DNA of 37,683 nucleotides from Clostridia bacterium (GTDB lineage Bacteria; Bacillota; Clostridia; Oscillospirales; CAG-272): NCBI GenBank assembly GCA_017531765.1, contig JAFXKJ010000081.1, positions 1-37,683 on the forward strand, written 5' to 3'. The translations under genes and the position numbers were made by a program. Below the pieces are notes generated by a model, which did not search any database, had not been told where the DNA came from, and saw only the letters and a program-made list of their open reading frames with translations. This document shows, piece after piece, positions 15,733 through 24,232 of the stretch (position 1 is its first letter; each line of letters starts with the position of its first letter).

Positions 15733-16530
15733 ATGATAATTGATTTCCACACCCATGCTTTTCCCGACAAAATCGCACGAAGAGCTCTTGATTCACTGAA
15801 AATTAAAATCAACGTAGAACCAAACACTGAGGGTACGACTGCCTCCCTTGCCGAAAACATGAAAGCCTGGGGCATCGATTATTCCGTCGTTTGCAATATT
15901 GCGACAAATCCTGCTCAAACGTTTAACGTAAACAGCTTCGCAATAGATACTTTCCGCAAAATGCCAACCCTATTCACCCTCGGAAGTATTCACCCGGAGT
16001 ATGAGGGTATTGAAAACGAACTTCAAAGGCTGAAAGACAACGGGATCAAAGGAATTAAAATTCACCCTGATTATATGGGGCACGACATTGACGAAAACTG
16101 CTTTGACGAGACATTCGATCTTTGCGCGGAGATGGGACTTTTTGTTATTACTCACGCGGGATTTGACGTATGTTCTCCTGATCATATCCATGCCACACCC
16201 GATATGATCCTGAGGGTATTAAAAAAGCACCAAAGACTTAAGCTTGTTGCCGCCCATTTCGGTGCCAATATGATGTTTGATGAGGTTCTCTGCAAGCTGT
16301 GCGGCAAGGAGCTGTGGATCGACACTTCCCTTGCGTACATCGAAAACGTTGATAAAAATGCTCTCATAAATATCATGAAAAATCATGATCCCGAAAGGAT
16401 ACTTTACGGAAGCGACTGTCCGTGGTGTCCTCCCGATGAAAACGTAAAATTCATCGAAAGCTTCGGTTTAGGTAGTGAAGTAAACGAAAAGATCTTTGAA
16501 AAGAACGCGAGAAAACTGCTGTTTGAATAA
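15733..16530 (+). CDS. Amidohydrolase-2 family metal-dependent hydrolase
   Basis: The 265-residue TIM-barrel enzyme carries the amidohydrolase-2 signature: HTH (6-8) for the first metal ligands, IKIHPDY (109-114), THAGFD (His141), AAHFGA (His175) and YGSDCPW (Asp228). The family includes gamma-resorcylate and ACMSD-like decarboxylases and various hydrolases, so the substrate cannot be stated. The start follows CGGAG. It is a single-gene unit divergent from the decarboxylase operon and convergent with aroQ, with which it shares a terminator. Confidence 0.82.
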   Translation: MIIDFHTHAFPDKIARRALDSLKIKINVEPNTEGTTASLAENMKAWGIDYSVVCNIATNPAQTFNVNSFAIDTFRKMPTLFTLGSIHPEYEGIENELQRLKDNGIKGIKIHPDYMGHDIDENCFDETFDLCAEMGLFVITHAGFDVCSPDHIHATPDMILRVLKKHQRLKLVAAHFGANMMFDEVLCKLCGKELWIDTSLAYIENVDKNALINIMKNHDPERILYGSDCPWCPPDENVKFIESFGLGSEVNEKIFEKNARKLLFE

Positions 16531-16590
16531 AAAGAACTGTCGTATATCAGGGCATATAATAGACTGATACACGACAGTTCTTTTTATTTT
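16530..16590. terminator. Bidirectional terminator between the amidohydrolase gene and aroQ
   Basis: Arms AAAAGAACTGTCGT and ACGACAGTTCTTTT (with TATCA extending past one mismatch) enclose a loop of about 15 bases, followed by T-rich sequence to 16590. The A-rich other side gives a U-run for the opposite direction. It touches the stops of both convergent genes. Confidence 0.8.
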
Positions 16591-17018
16591 TCAAGGTACT
16601 CCATCAATTCATCCATTGCAAGAACATACCCCGCAAATCCGTGACCTGCGATAGTTTTTACGGCGATAAGTGACACGTATGAAATGCGCCTGAACTCTTC
16701 CCTTTCGTTCACGTCGGAGATATGTACCTCCACTGTGGGGATTGAGACTGCTTTGAGAGCATCAAGGATCGCAACACTTGTATGGGTATACGCCGCAGGG
16801 TTAATTATGATACCGTCAAACTTTCCGTATGCTTCCTGGATTTTATCAACGATCACGCCCTCGTGATTTGATTGAAAAATTTCGAAATCCAATCTTCTGC
16901 TGACCGCAGCATCGGTTATACACCGTACAAGATCATCATAAGTCTCACTTCCATAGATTTCAGGCTCACGAATGCCCAGCATATTAAGATTAGGTCCGTT
17001 GATTATTAAAAACTTCAT
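16584..17018 (-). CDS. aroQ: 3-dehydroquinate dehydratase, type II
   Basis: It dehydrates 3-dehydroquinate in the shikimate pathway. The 144-residue length is normal. Motifs: INGPNLNMLG (6-15), catalytic Tyr22 in EPEIYG, NPAAYTHTS (73-81) and EVHISD (His99). A GGGGA ribosome site lies about 11 bases before the ATG. The gene stands apart from other aro genes, after the SIS gene and a hairpin; no aromatic-pathway partner is in view. Confidence 0.93.
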   Translation of the reverse strand: MKFLIINGPNLNMLGIREPEIYGSETYDDLVRCITDAAVSRRLDFEIFQSNHEGVIVDKIQEAYGKFDGIIINPAAYTHTSVAILDALKAVSIPTVEVHISDVNEREEFRRISYVSLIAVKTIAGHGFAGYVLAMDELMEYLEK

Positions 17019-17052
17019 TTGTACTCATTCCCCGCTTCTGATATGCCAAAGA

Positions 17053-17076
17053 AGCTGACAATTAAACTTGTCAGCT
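17053..17076 (-). terminator. Hairpin between the SIS gene and aroQ
   Basis: Perfect 9-bp arms AGCTGACAA (17053-17061) and TTGTCAGCT (17068-17076), followed by a short T-rich stretch in the minus-strand direction. It lies 18 bases after the SIS gene stop. A moderate terminator, possibly leaky into aroQ. Confidence 0.55.
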
Positions 17077-17094
17077 CCTTGTTTTATCGGTAAA

Positions 17095-18135
17095 TTACTT
17101 TGTGATGGTGATCTTGTTGATTACGCCTGCCTTATCGGGATCGATACCGCGAACGATGGTCATCTTACAAGCGAGAAGCTGGAAAACAAGAACACTTACG
17201 AAGGGAGTTGTAAGCTCACAGCCGGTATCGGGAATGATAACGGGAGTCACACCATCGGGAACGTTATCGGCGTCATCGGTAATAAAGATAATATCAGCTT
17301 TAACGTTCTTAAGTTTTTCTGTGATCTCAAGCTGGTCTGCAAATGTCATGCCCTTAGGAGCTACTACAAATGCCATATCGCCTTCATGGAGCTGAGCAAT
17401 GGGACCGTGATGGAAGTCAGATGTGGGGTATCCCTTCATTTTGATCTTATTGGTCTCAAGCATCTTAAGAGCCCCCTCAAGTGCGATACAGTAAGAGATA
17501 CCGCGGCCGAGAATAACAGCACCGGGCATATTCTGATACTTTTCAGCAAGGGAGTCGATCTGAGAGTCAAGGCCTTCGATAAGTTCAGCAACCTTAGAGG
17601 ATACGTTCTTAAGGCTTGCAAGGAAATCGTCATTATCTGCCCACTTAGCGGCAAGAAGAGCGAGGATCATCATCTGAGATGTGAAAGTCTTTGTAGCAGC
17701 GATGCTGTACTCAACACCTGCGCCGCAGAAGAGGTGGTATTCAGCTTCCTTTGCCATGGGGGACTCTGTATCATTGGTAACAGCAACGGTAACTGCGCCG
17801 TCAGCCTTTGCACTCTTGAGAACTTCAAGAACGTCCTCAGCCTTACCGGACTGAGATACACCTACAACGAGGTATTTTGAAAGATCAATGTGTGCACCGT
17901 ACTTTGTAAATACTGAAGGGGTTCCCAGCGTACAAGGGAGACCTGCAAGAATACCGAAGAGATACTGCGCATAGATACAAGCATGGTCGGATGTACCGCG
18001 AGCCGCGAAGTAGATACCTGCAACACCTTTAGCCTTTGCAGCCTTTACGATTTCGGTTGCCACTGCCTCATTTTCGCCGATAACGGAAGCAAGAATGGAA
18101 GGCTGCTCTCTGATTTCAAGTTCAAGATTTATCAT
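17095..18135 (-). CDS. Double-SIS amino-sugar phosphate enzyme (NagB-II/AgaS-like)
   Basis: The 346-residue protein has two sugar isomerase (SIS) domains and no glutaminase half. It starts in the family manner (EIREQPSILASVI). Sugar-phosphate loops are ARGTSDHA (near 45), VGVSQSGKAEDV (near 92) and TKTFTSQM (near 148); the second domain has GRGISYCIALEGALKMLE and SDFHHGPIA. This matches isomerase-only relatives of GlmS that deaminate glucosamine-6-P or galactosamine-6-P. It lies 26 bases after a cell-wall amidase gene, so a role in amino-sugar or peptidoglycan recycling is plausible but inferred. Confidence 0.82.
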   Translation of the reverse strand: MINLELEIREQPSILASVIGENEAVATEIVKAAKAKGVAGIYFAARGTSDHACIYAQYLFGILAGLPCTLGTPSVFTKYGAHIDLSKYLVVGVSQSGKAEDVLEVLKSAKADGAVTVAVTNDTESPMAKEAEYHLFCGAGVEYSIAATKTFTSQMMILALLAAKWADNDDFLASLKNVSSKVAELIEGLDSQIDSLAEKYQNMPGAVILGRGISYCIALEGALKMLETNKIKMKGYPTSDFHHGPIAQLHEGDMAFVVAPKGMTFADQLEITEKLKNVKADIIFITDDADNVPDGVTPVIIPDTGCELTTPFVSVLVFQLLACKMTIVRGIDPDKAGVINKITITK

Positions 18136-18161
18136 ATTGTAACACCGCTTTCTATTGAATT

Positions 18162-18950
18162 TTAATTAGAGTTATTGTTTGTTTCGTCGGAATAATACTG
18201 ATCAAGACCCTTTGCAAGAGAAAGTGCAAAGCTGTCCTGCCAAGCTTCATCAAGCATCTTGGCCGCATCGCCTTCGTTGGTTACATAACCCATTTCAATA
18301 AGAGATGCGGGAAAATGGGTGTATCTGATAACGTAATATGGGAAGATTTTTGCATTTGCTTTCCATTCGGGAAAGTCTGAGGTCAACTGCCCCGCCAGGG
18401 TCATTGCGATTTCCACATCACCGTATGTATTCTTTACACTGTCTTCAACGTAATAAACTTCAGCTCCGTAAACCTCGGGCATCTCGAATGAATTACAGTG
18501 AATTGCGATGTAATAGTCGATCTTATCGGCAATACTGTTGGCATAAGCAGTTCTTTCTTCGGGACGGAATCTGTTATTCCCATCATCATTAGGTGCTATG
18601 GGGAAGGTTTTACCGTCGTGAAGCATAATTACGTCAAAGCCGTAGGTTTCAAGGTGAACCTTTAGTTTTTTTGCAACCGAAAGAGTTATGTCCTTTTCAA
18701 GAACGTCACCAAGAAGTTCACTTGAAGTGCCTCCGTCTTCAAAGCCATGACCTGGGTCAACGCAAACGGTTATTCCCTTCCTCGGAATTTCGGGAGCAGG
18801 CGGTTCGGTTTCAACCTCATCACTGTGGGAAGTCTTATCCCTGACTACACCTTTCATAGGCTCATGGGAATTATCCTTTGACACTCCGCAGGATGAAAGA
18901 AGCAGGCAAAGTGCCATGCAGATCACCACAGCTTTGAGATATGACCTCAA
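18162..18950 (-). CDS. N-acetylmuramoyl-L-alanine amidase (Amidase_3), lipoprotein
   Basis: This zinc amidase cleaves the bond between MurNAc and L-Ala in peptidoglycan. Catalytic motifs: VCVDPGHGFEDGG (first His), EKDITLS (Glu), YIAIHCNS (second His) and ASLIEMGYVTN (Glu). The open frame starts at 19040, inside the rhaA 3' end, but TTG 18950 has AAGG nine bases upstream and yields a short signal peptide ending in the lipobox LSSC (cysteine lipid site). That makes it an extracellular lipoprotein, so I prefer 18950. A Ser/Glu/Pro-rich spacer separates the lipid anchor from the enzyme. It follows rhaA on the same strand and may be read from the rha promoter. Confidence 0.87.
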   Translation of the reverse strand: MRSYLKAVVICMALCLLLSSCGVSKDNSHEPMKGVVRDKTSHSDEVETEPPAPEIPRKGITVCVDPGHGFEDGGTSSELLGDVLEKDITLSVAKKLKVHLETYGFDVIMLHDGKTFPIAPNDDGNNRFRPEERTAYANSIADKIDYYIAIHCNSFEMPEVYGAEVYYVEDSVKNTYGDVEIAMTLAGQLTSDFPEWKANAKIFPYYVIRYTHFPASLIEMGYVTNEGDAAKMLDEAWQDSFALSLAKGLDQYYSDETNNNSN

Positions 18951-19011
18951 TACAAGTTGCCTTGCAGAATAAGTTGCGTTGGAATCAGCGTTATCCTTAA
19001 AGAAGGATTTT

Positions 19012-20265
19012 TTATCTCTTAGCGAGAACATCTGCTTCATACTTCTTTACCTCAGCAACCCAGGATTCTCTCTGCGGTACGTTCTGAGTTTCACAGTATT
19101 TATCCCAAACAGCCGCGAAAGGAAGAGTCTTGAGTTCTTCAAGGTATGCAAGACGGGATGTATAGTCACCATCAAGCTCAAACTTCTTAAGAATTGCAGT
19201 GGGTTCAAGCTTTGCAAGAAGGAGAGCCTTCTGCATATTACGTGCACCGATTGCCCAGCAAGCAATTCTGTTGATGCTTGCGTCAAAATAGTCAAGTCCG
19301 ATATGTACTCTGTCTTCAAATCCGCCGCGAACGATTTCGGAAGCGATCGCCTTGGTTTCGTCGTCAAGGATCACAACGTGGTCACTGTCCCAACGAACAG
19401 GACGTGAAACGTGGAGGAGAATTCCCTTCGCAAACTGAAGAGTTGAGCTGATCTTATCGGATACAACTTCTGTGGGATGGAAGTGACCCGTGTCGAGGGT
19501 TACAAGTTTATCGTGCTTGATAGCACATCCGAGGCAGAACTCACCTGAACCGATAGTACAGCTTTCAGCACCGATACCGAATACCTTACTCTCGATGGAA
19601 TCGAGATTATATTTGGGATCGGTATACTGTGAAAATATCTCGTCATAGGACTTCGCGAGAGTAGCTCTGTACTCAGCCTTGCAAACGGGAATATCCTTGA
19701 AGCCGTCGGGAGTCCACTGATTATTGCAGGAAACCATGCCCAGCTCACGTCCGAAATACTCGGAGATCTTACATGAACGCTTACCGTGCTCTACCCAGAA
19801 CTGTCTGATGTCTTCATTCTGATTACTGAGAGTGAAGCCGTCAGCTGAAAGAGGATGTGAGAAGTATGTGGGGTTGAAGTCAAGACCGTAGCCGTTCTTC
19901 TTTGCCCAATCAACCCAAGTTTCGAAGTGCTTAGGCTCGATCTCGTTTCTGTCGACCTTCTGTCCCTGATTGTCAAGGTAGATAGCGTGGATACTTACCT
20001 TTTTCTTACCGGGGATGAGAGAAGCGGCAAAATCGAAGTCTGCCTTGAGTTCATCTATAGTGGTAGCCTTACCGGGATAGTTACCCGTTGTCTGAATACC
20101 GCCTGTGAGTACGCCGTCGGGATTTTCAAAGCCTACGACGTCGTCACCCTGCCAGCACTGAATGGACACGGGGATCTGTGCGGTTTCAGCAATAGCACGA
20201 TCGGTATCAACGCCAAGCTCTGCGTAGATCTCTTTTGCTATTTCGTACATCTTATTTGTGTTCAT
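19012..20265 (-). CDS. rhaA: L-rhamnose isomerase
   Basis: It converts L-rhamnose to L-rhamnulose, the first catabolic step. The 417-residue length matches RhaA. Family motifs: VSIQCWQGDDVVGFE near 33, LTGGIQTTGNYPG near 53, metal-site GHFHPTE near 262, and VRWDSDHVV near 294 with conserved Asp and His. A ribosome site (AGGAG) precedes ATG 20265. It follows rhaB by 23 bases. No rhamnulose-1-phosphate aldolase, transporter or regulator is in view, so the rest of the pathway lies elsewhere. Confidence 0.95.
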   Translation of the reverse strand: MNTNKMYEIAKEIYAELGVDTDRAIAETAQIPVSIQCWQGDDVVGFENPDGVLTGGIQTTGNYPGKATTIDELKADFDFAASLIPGKKKVSIHAIYLDNQGQKVDRNEIEPKHFETWVDWAKKNGYGLDFNPTYFSHPLSADGFTLSNQNEDIRQFWVEHGKRSCKISEYFGRELGMVSCNNQWTPDGFKDIPVCKAEYRATLAKSYDEIFSQYTDPKYNLDSIESKVFGIGAESCTIGSGEFCLGCAIKHDKLVTLDTGHFHPTEVVSDKISSTLQFAKGILLHVSRPVRWDSDHVVILDDETKAIASEIVRGGFEDRVHIGLDYFDASINRIACWAIGARNMQKALLLAKLEPTAILKKFELDGDYTSRLAYLEELKTLPFAAVWDKYCETQNVPQRESWVAEVKKYEADVLAKR

Positions 20266-20288
20266 AGTTTTTGTCTCCTATGTTAAAA

Positions 20289-21776
20289 TCAATTTTCGCC
20301 AATGAGACTGAGGAATTTTGCATACGCATCATCCCACTGCGGTTTCATTGCTGTGTTGGGAGCATATTCCTTTCTGTCGAAGGAGTTGCCGATAGCAAGT
20401 CTTGCGTCACTGAGACCGCCAAGCTCGCCTGCCGCTATAGCCTGCATTGCAATATTACCGAGGGCTGTAGCCTCGACGGGACCTGCGACAACCATTCTAC
20501 CCGATGCATCAGCGGCAAACTGAGAAAGCATTTCTTCCTTTGTACCGCCGCCAACTATATTGATGGTACTATACTTTCTACCCGTCATCTCTTCAAGCTT
20601 TTCTGCTGTCCAGCGGTACCTGAGAGAGAGGCTTTCGAAGATACATCTTACGATCTCGCCTGCATTCTCGGGAACGTGCTGACCCGTAGTCTTACAGTAT
20701 TCTCTGATTCTGCCGGGCATATCTCCAGCGGGAGAGAAGAGCGCATCATCGGGATTGATGATGGACTGAAGAGGCTTTGATGCCTTTGCCATGTCGGAAA
20801 GATCGTCGAAGGAATAGTTAAGTCCCTCTCTCTTCCACTGACGGCGGGACTCCTGAAGAAGCCACAGACCCATGATATTCTTAAGAACACGGATAGTACC
20901 GAACACACCGCCTTCGTTTGTGAAGTCGTACTTCAGAGACTCGGGAGTAATTACGGGTTCGGGACTTTCGATACCCATAAGTGACCATGTACCGCTTGAA
21001 ATATAGAGGAAGTCACTGTCCTTTGCGGGAACGGAAAGAACAGCACTTGCCGTATCGTGGGAAGCTACCTTAACGACACTCGCACCTGTCTTACCCGTTT
21101 CTCCGTCTACAAACGGAATAAGCTTTCCGAGTGTTGTACCGGGAGACACGATGTCACAGAAAAGAGATTCTTTGATTCCGCACTTTTTGAGGAGATCTGT
21201 TGCAAGTGTTCTCTTCTTGGCATCAAGGAGAGCACCTGTAGACATGATCGTGTACTCACTGAGCTTTTCACCTGTGAGGAGGTATCCGAGAAGGTCGGGC
21301 ATATTGAGCATCTTATCGGCATTCTCAACAAGCCATGGACGGTTCTTAATATCCGCTACCATCTGATAGACGGTATTGAAATTCATGGACTGAATTCCCG
21401 TAATACCGTAAAGCTCATTCCAGGGAATGATGTTTTCGAACATATACCCGGGAATGCTGTCCGTTCTTGAATCTCTGTAGTGATAGGGATTTGAAAGGAG
21501 AGCGCCTGTCTTATCGAGGTAACCGTAGTCAACACCCCAAGTGTCGATGCCGAGAGTATCAACTCCGCCCTCGTTGAGAGAGCACTGAAGGATCGCTGCC
21601 TTGATCTCGTGAAGAAGTCTGAGGGTATCCCATGTAAATCCGGTGGGAGTCATAACGGGATCGTTGGAAAAGCGGTGTACTTCCTTAAGGGAGATCTTAC
21701 TTCCGTCGTAAGAGCCGAGAATACCGCGTCCGCTTGATGCACCGAGGTCAATGGCAAGTAGTTTCTTTGAAGCCAT
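20289..21776 (-). CDS. rhaB: L-rhamnulokinase
   Basis: It phosphorylates L-rhamnulose with ATP. The FGGY-type kinase has 495 residues. Markers: LLAIDLGASSGRGILG (N-terminal phosphate loop), GIDTWGVDYGYLD near 76, YHYRDSRTD near 97, YISSGTWSLMG (second phosphate site) and INIVGGGTKEEML (adenosine loop). The GTWSLMGIE context is typical of rhamnulokinase rather than xylulo- or glycerol kinase. It is first in the rhaB-rhaA unit and lies downstream of the promoter at 21823-21851. Confidence 0.94.
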   Translation of the reverse strand: MASKKLLAIDLGASSGRGILGSYDGSKISLKEVHRFSNDPVMTPTGFTWDTLRLLHEIKAAILQCSLNEGGVDTLGIDTWGVDYGYLDKTGALLSNPYHYRDSRTDSIPGYMFENIIPWNELYGITGIQSMNFNTVYQMVADIKNRPWLVENADKMLNMPDLLGYLLTGEKLSEYTIMSTGALLDAKKRTLATDLLKKCGIKESLFCDIVSPGTTLGKLIPFVDGETGKTGASVVKVASHDTASAVLSVPAKDSDFLYISSGTWSLMGIESPEPVITPESLKYDFTNEGGVFGTIRVLKNIMGLWLLQESRRQWKREGLNYSFDDLSDMAKASKPLQSIINPDDALFSPAGDMPGRIREYCKTTGQHVPENAGEIVRCIFESLSLRYRWTAEKLEEMTGRKYSTINIVGGGTKEEMLSQFAADASGRMVVAGPVEATALGNIAMQAIAAGELGGLSDARLAIGNSFDRKEYAPNTAMKPQWDDAYAKFLSLIGEN

Positions 21777-21822
21777 AATCTATCATACCTTTCTGGAGTT
21801 ATTGAATTATTATCTAAGCTAC

Positions 21823-21851
21823 ATTATAACAGATTCTGTCGTTATTTGCAA
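21823..21851 (-). promoter_or_regulatory. Sigma-A promoter of rhaBA
   Basis: On the minus strand TTGCAA (21846-21851) and TATAAT (21823-21828) are separated by exactly 17 bases. It lies 46 bases upstream of the rhaB start and just past the mutS2 stop. Confidence 0.75.
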
Positions 21852-21860
21852 GTGATGCAA
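21846..21860. promoter_or_regulatory. Dyad overlapping the rhaBA -35 box (possible operator)
   Basis: The 15-base element has perfect 5-base arms TTGCA and TGCAA around AGTGA, and includes the whole -35 box. Such a position suits a repressor or activator site for a sugar operon. The regulator is not in the window, and the arms are short enough to arise by chance. Confidence 0.4.
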
Positions 21861-21877
21861 TGAAAATAAGCTGAAAA

Positions 21878-24232
21878 TTACTTGAGCTCGATTACGGTAA
21901 CTCCGTAATCGCCCTCTCCGTACTGACCTGCTCTGAAGCTTTTTACACGTCTGTCGGACTTAAGCATTTTCCAGATAGCGTTTCTCAGCGCCCCTGTTCC
22001 CTTTCCGTGGATAACAGTTACGCTTTTGATGCCCGCTACGTTTGCTTCATCAAGATACTTGTCCACCATAAAGCAGCCGTCGTCTCCCATCATGCCGCGA
22101 ATGTCAAGCTCAGGCTTGAAAGCCTTGGATACTGTAGCTTTATAGGTAGACTGAGGGTCTTTTTTCTTCTGTCCCGGCTTATCTTCAACAAGTTTAAGGT
22201 CCTTGATGTTTGCTCTCGACCTTGCGGCTCCGAGTCTGACGGAAACGTTACCGTTTTTGTCCGGGTCTTCAAGAAGCACGCCCGCAACGCCGAGGTTACG
22301 ATGAATAACATTGTCTCCTTTCTTAAGGGGACGGGGCAGAACGTAGCCGTCGTCTTCCCTCTCCATAATGGGGTTGAGCTTATCGTCATATTCGCGCATC
22401 CTTTGACGAAGATCCTTTTTAAGTTCGCCGGTCTTGTCGTAATCCTTTGCCTTCCTTGCCGCGTCAAGCTCAGCAAATACAAATTCACTTGTTGCTCTCG
22501 CGCCGCTGAGAAGCTGCTGCGCCTTTTCTATCATTCCTGCACTTTGCTTCTCTGCGTTGGCAAGACGATGTTCAAGTTCAGCCTCTTTTTCCTTTTTGAA
22601 AGCTTCAAATTCGCTTTTCAGCCGTTTAACTTCTTCCTTTTCACGTTCAAGCTCGCCTCTTGTACCCTCAAGCTTTTCAATTACGTTCTCAAAGCTTCTT
22701 GAGTTATCCCCAATGAAGCTGTTGGCACGTTCAACGATGTGTGACGGCAGACCGAGCTTTTCAGAAATGGCAAAGCCATTTGATTTTCCGGGAGTTCCGA
22801 TGATAAGTCTGTAGGTAGGACGAAGAGTTGTAACGTCAAATTCACAGGACGCGTTCATTACGTCGCGGGTCTCAATAGCGTAAGCCTTAAGCTCTGCATA
22901 GTGGGTCGTTGCAATGCAAAGAATTCCCCAGATACGTACTTCTTCAAGAATTGCGGTAGCAAGCGCCGCACCTTCAACGGGGTCTGTACCTGAACCGAGC
23001 TCGTCAAAGAGAACGAGAGAATTTTCAGTCATATTCTCAAGGACACCGACGATTCTCTTCATGTGGGACGAGAACGTGGAAAGCGATTGTTCGATGCTCT
23101 GTTCGTCACCGATCTCAGCGAATACGTCATCGAAAATACAAACGGTGGAATCGTCATCCGTCGGAATATGGAGTCCGCACTGAGCCATGACCGCAAGGAG
23201 TCCCGTCGTTTTCAGCGTAACCGTCTTACCTCCCGTATTGGGACCGGTAATAACGAGCATACTGTACTCACCGCCTAAGGTTACAGTGATGGGGACTACA
23301 GTTTTAGGATCCAGCAAGGGGTGGCGAGCACGCTTAAGTTTCAGTGTGCGCTTGTCCGTAATATGCGGCTCAGTGGCTTTCATAATAATAGAAAGATCGG
23401 CACCTGCAAATATCAGGTCAAGTTCTATGATATTTCTGTAATTATTCTTTAGCGACTGTGAGATGTCTCCTACCTCGGCAGACAGCTCATAAAGTATACG
23501 CTCGACTTCATGCGCCTCGCGGGCTTCAAGAGTACGAAGCTCGTTATTTGCTTCCACTACGGCCATAGGTTCGATAAACAAGGTTGAGCCTGTCTGGGAC
23601 GTATCGTGTATAAGTCCCTTTACTTCATTTCTGTACTCGCTTTTTACGGGAATAACAAATCTTCCGCCACGAGTTGTCACGATATTTTCCTGAAGATACT
23701 TAGAATCTCCCGAGGTATATTTCTGAAGCATATCACGGATCTTTATATGTGTCTGACGTATTTTTCGTCTAATATCGGAAAGCTCACTGCTTGCGTTATC
23801 AGCCATAGTATCTTCGGAAATTATCGCGGTGGTTATCTTATCTTCAAGATATTTATTGGGAATCAGTCTGTCAAATATTTCGGCAAGCTCGGGACAGTCG
23901 TCCTCAGACCCGCCGATATAACCGCCGAGAGTTCTTGCACACCGTAAAACCGTCGCGCAGTGCAAAAGATCGCGCATTGACAGCGCCGCGCCTTTCGATG
24001 CCCTCTCAGCGGGAGAGATCACGTCACAAACCCCGTAAAAGGATGGCTGTCCCTTGATCTCGGCAAGGCGTCTCGCCTGAGTCGTAAGGTTTTGACGTTT
24101 TTTTACTTTATCGATATCCGTATCCGGTGTAAGAGCTCTTGCAAGCTCACGTCCGCCCTCAGTCTGAGCGCACGAGGCAAGTTTTTCAAGGATCTTATCG
24201 AATTCAAGGATATTAAGAGATTTTTTATTCAT
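21878..24232 (-). CDS. mutS2: Endonuclease MutS2
   Basis: MutS2 is a DNA-structure or ribosome-collision ATPase with nuclease activity; it suppresses recombination in some species and rescues stalled ribosomes in Bacillus. The 784-residue protein has a MutS core domain, then Walker A GPNTGGKT (330-337), Walker B VLFDELGSGTDP, a helical coiled segment (about 520-620, Glu/Lys-rich), and a C-terminal Smr nuclease domain with LDIRGM and HGKGTGALR (about 709-784). There is no N-terminal mismatch domain, as expected. It overlaps recO by 8 bases and ends the yqfC-to-mutS2 operon. Confidence 0.95.
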   Translation of the reverse strand: MNKKSLNILEFDKILEKLASCAQTEGGRELARALTPDTDIDKVKKRQNLTTQARRLAEIKGQPSFYGVCDVISPAERASKGAALSMRDLLHCATVLRCARTLGGYIGGSEDDCPELAEIFDRLIPNKYLEDKITTAIISEDTMADNASSELSDIRRKIRQTHIKIRDMLQKYTSGDSKYLQENIVTTRGGRFVIPVKSEYRNEVKGLIHDTSQTGSTLFIEPMAVVEANNELRTLEAREAHEVERILYELSAEVGDISQSLKNNYRNIIELDLIFAGADLSIIMKATEPHITDKRTLKLKRARHPLLDPKTVVPITVTLGGEYSMLVITGPNTGGKTVTLKTTGLLAVMAQCGLHIPTDDDSTVCIFDDVFAEIGDEQSIEQSLSTFSSHMKRIVGVLENMTENSLVLFDELGSGTDPVEGAALATAILEEVRIWGILCIATTHYAELKAYAIETRDVMNASCEFDVTTLRPTYRLIIGTPGKSNGFAISEKLGLPSHIVERANSFIGDNSRSFENVIEKLEGTRGELEREKEEVKRLKSEFEAFKKEKEAELEHRLANAEKQSAGMIEKAQQLLSGARATSEFVFAELDAARKAKDYDKTGELKKDLRQRMREYDDKLNPIMEREDDGYVLPRPLKKGDNVIHRNLGVAGVLLEDPDKNGNVSVRLGAARSRANIKDLKLVEDKPGQKKKDPQSTYKATVSKAFKPELDIRGMMGDDGCFMVDKYLDEANVAGIKSVTVIHGKGTGALRNAIWKMLKSDRRVKSFRAGQYGEGDYGVTVIELK

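Noticed and set aside
17068..17880. A 270-residue plus-strand frame opposite the SIS gene.
   Set aside because: It is a shadow of a well-supported SIS protein, and its Cys/His pattern does not form a known domain.
22007..22702. A 231-residue plus-strand frame opposite mutS2.
   Set aside because: Antisense to the conserved Smr and coiled-coil parts; hydrophobic composition arises from reverse reading of Glu/Lys codons.
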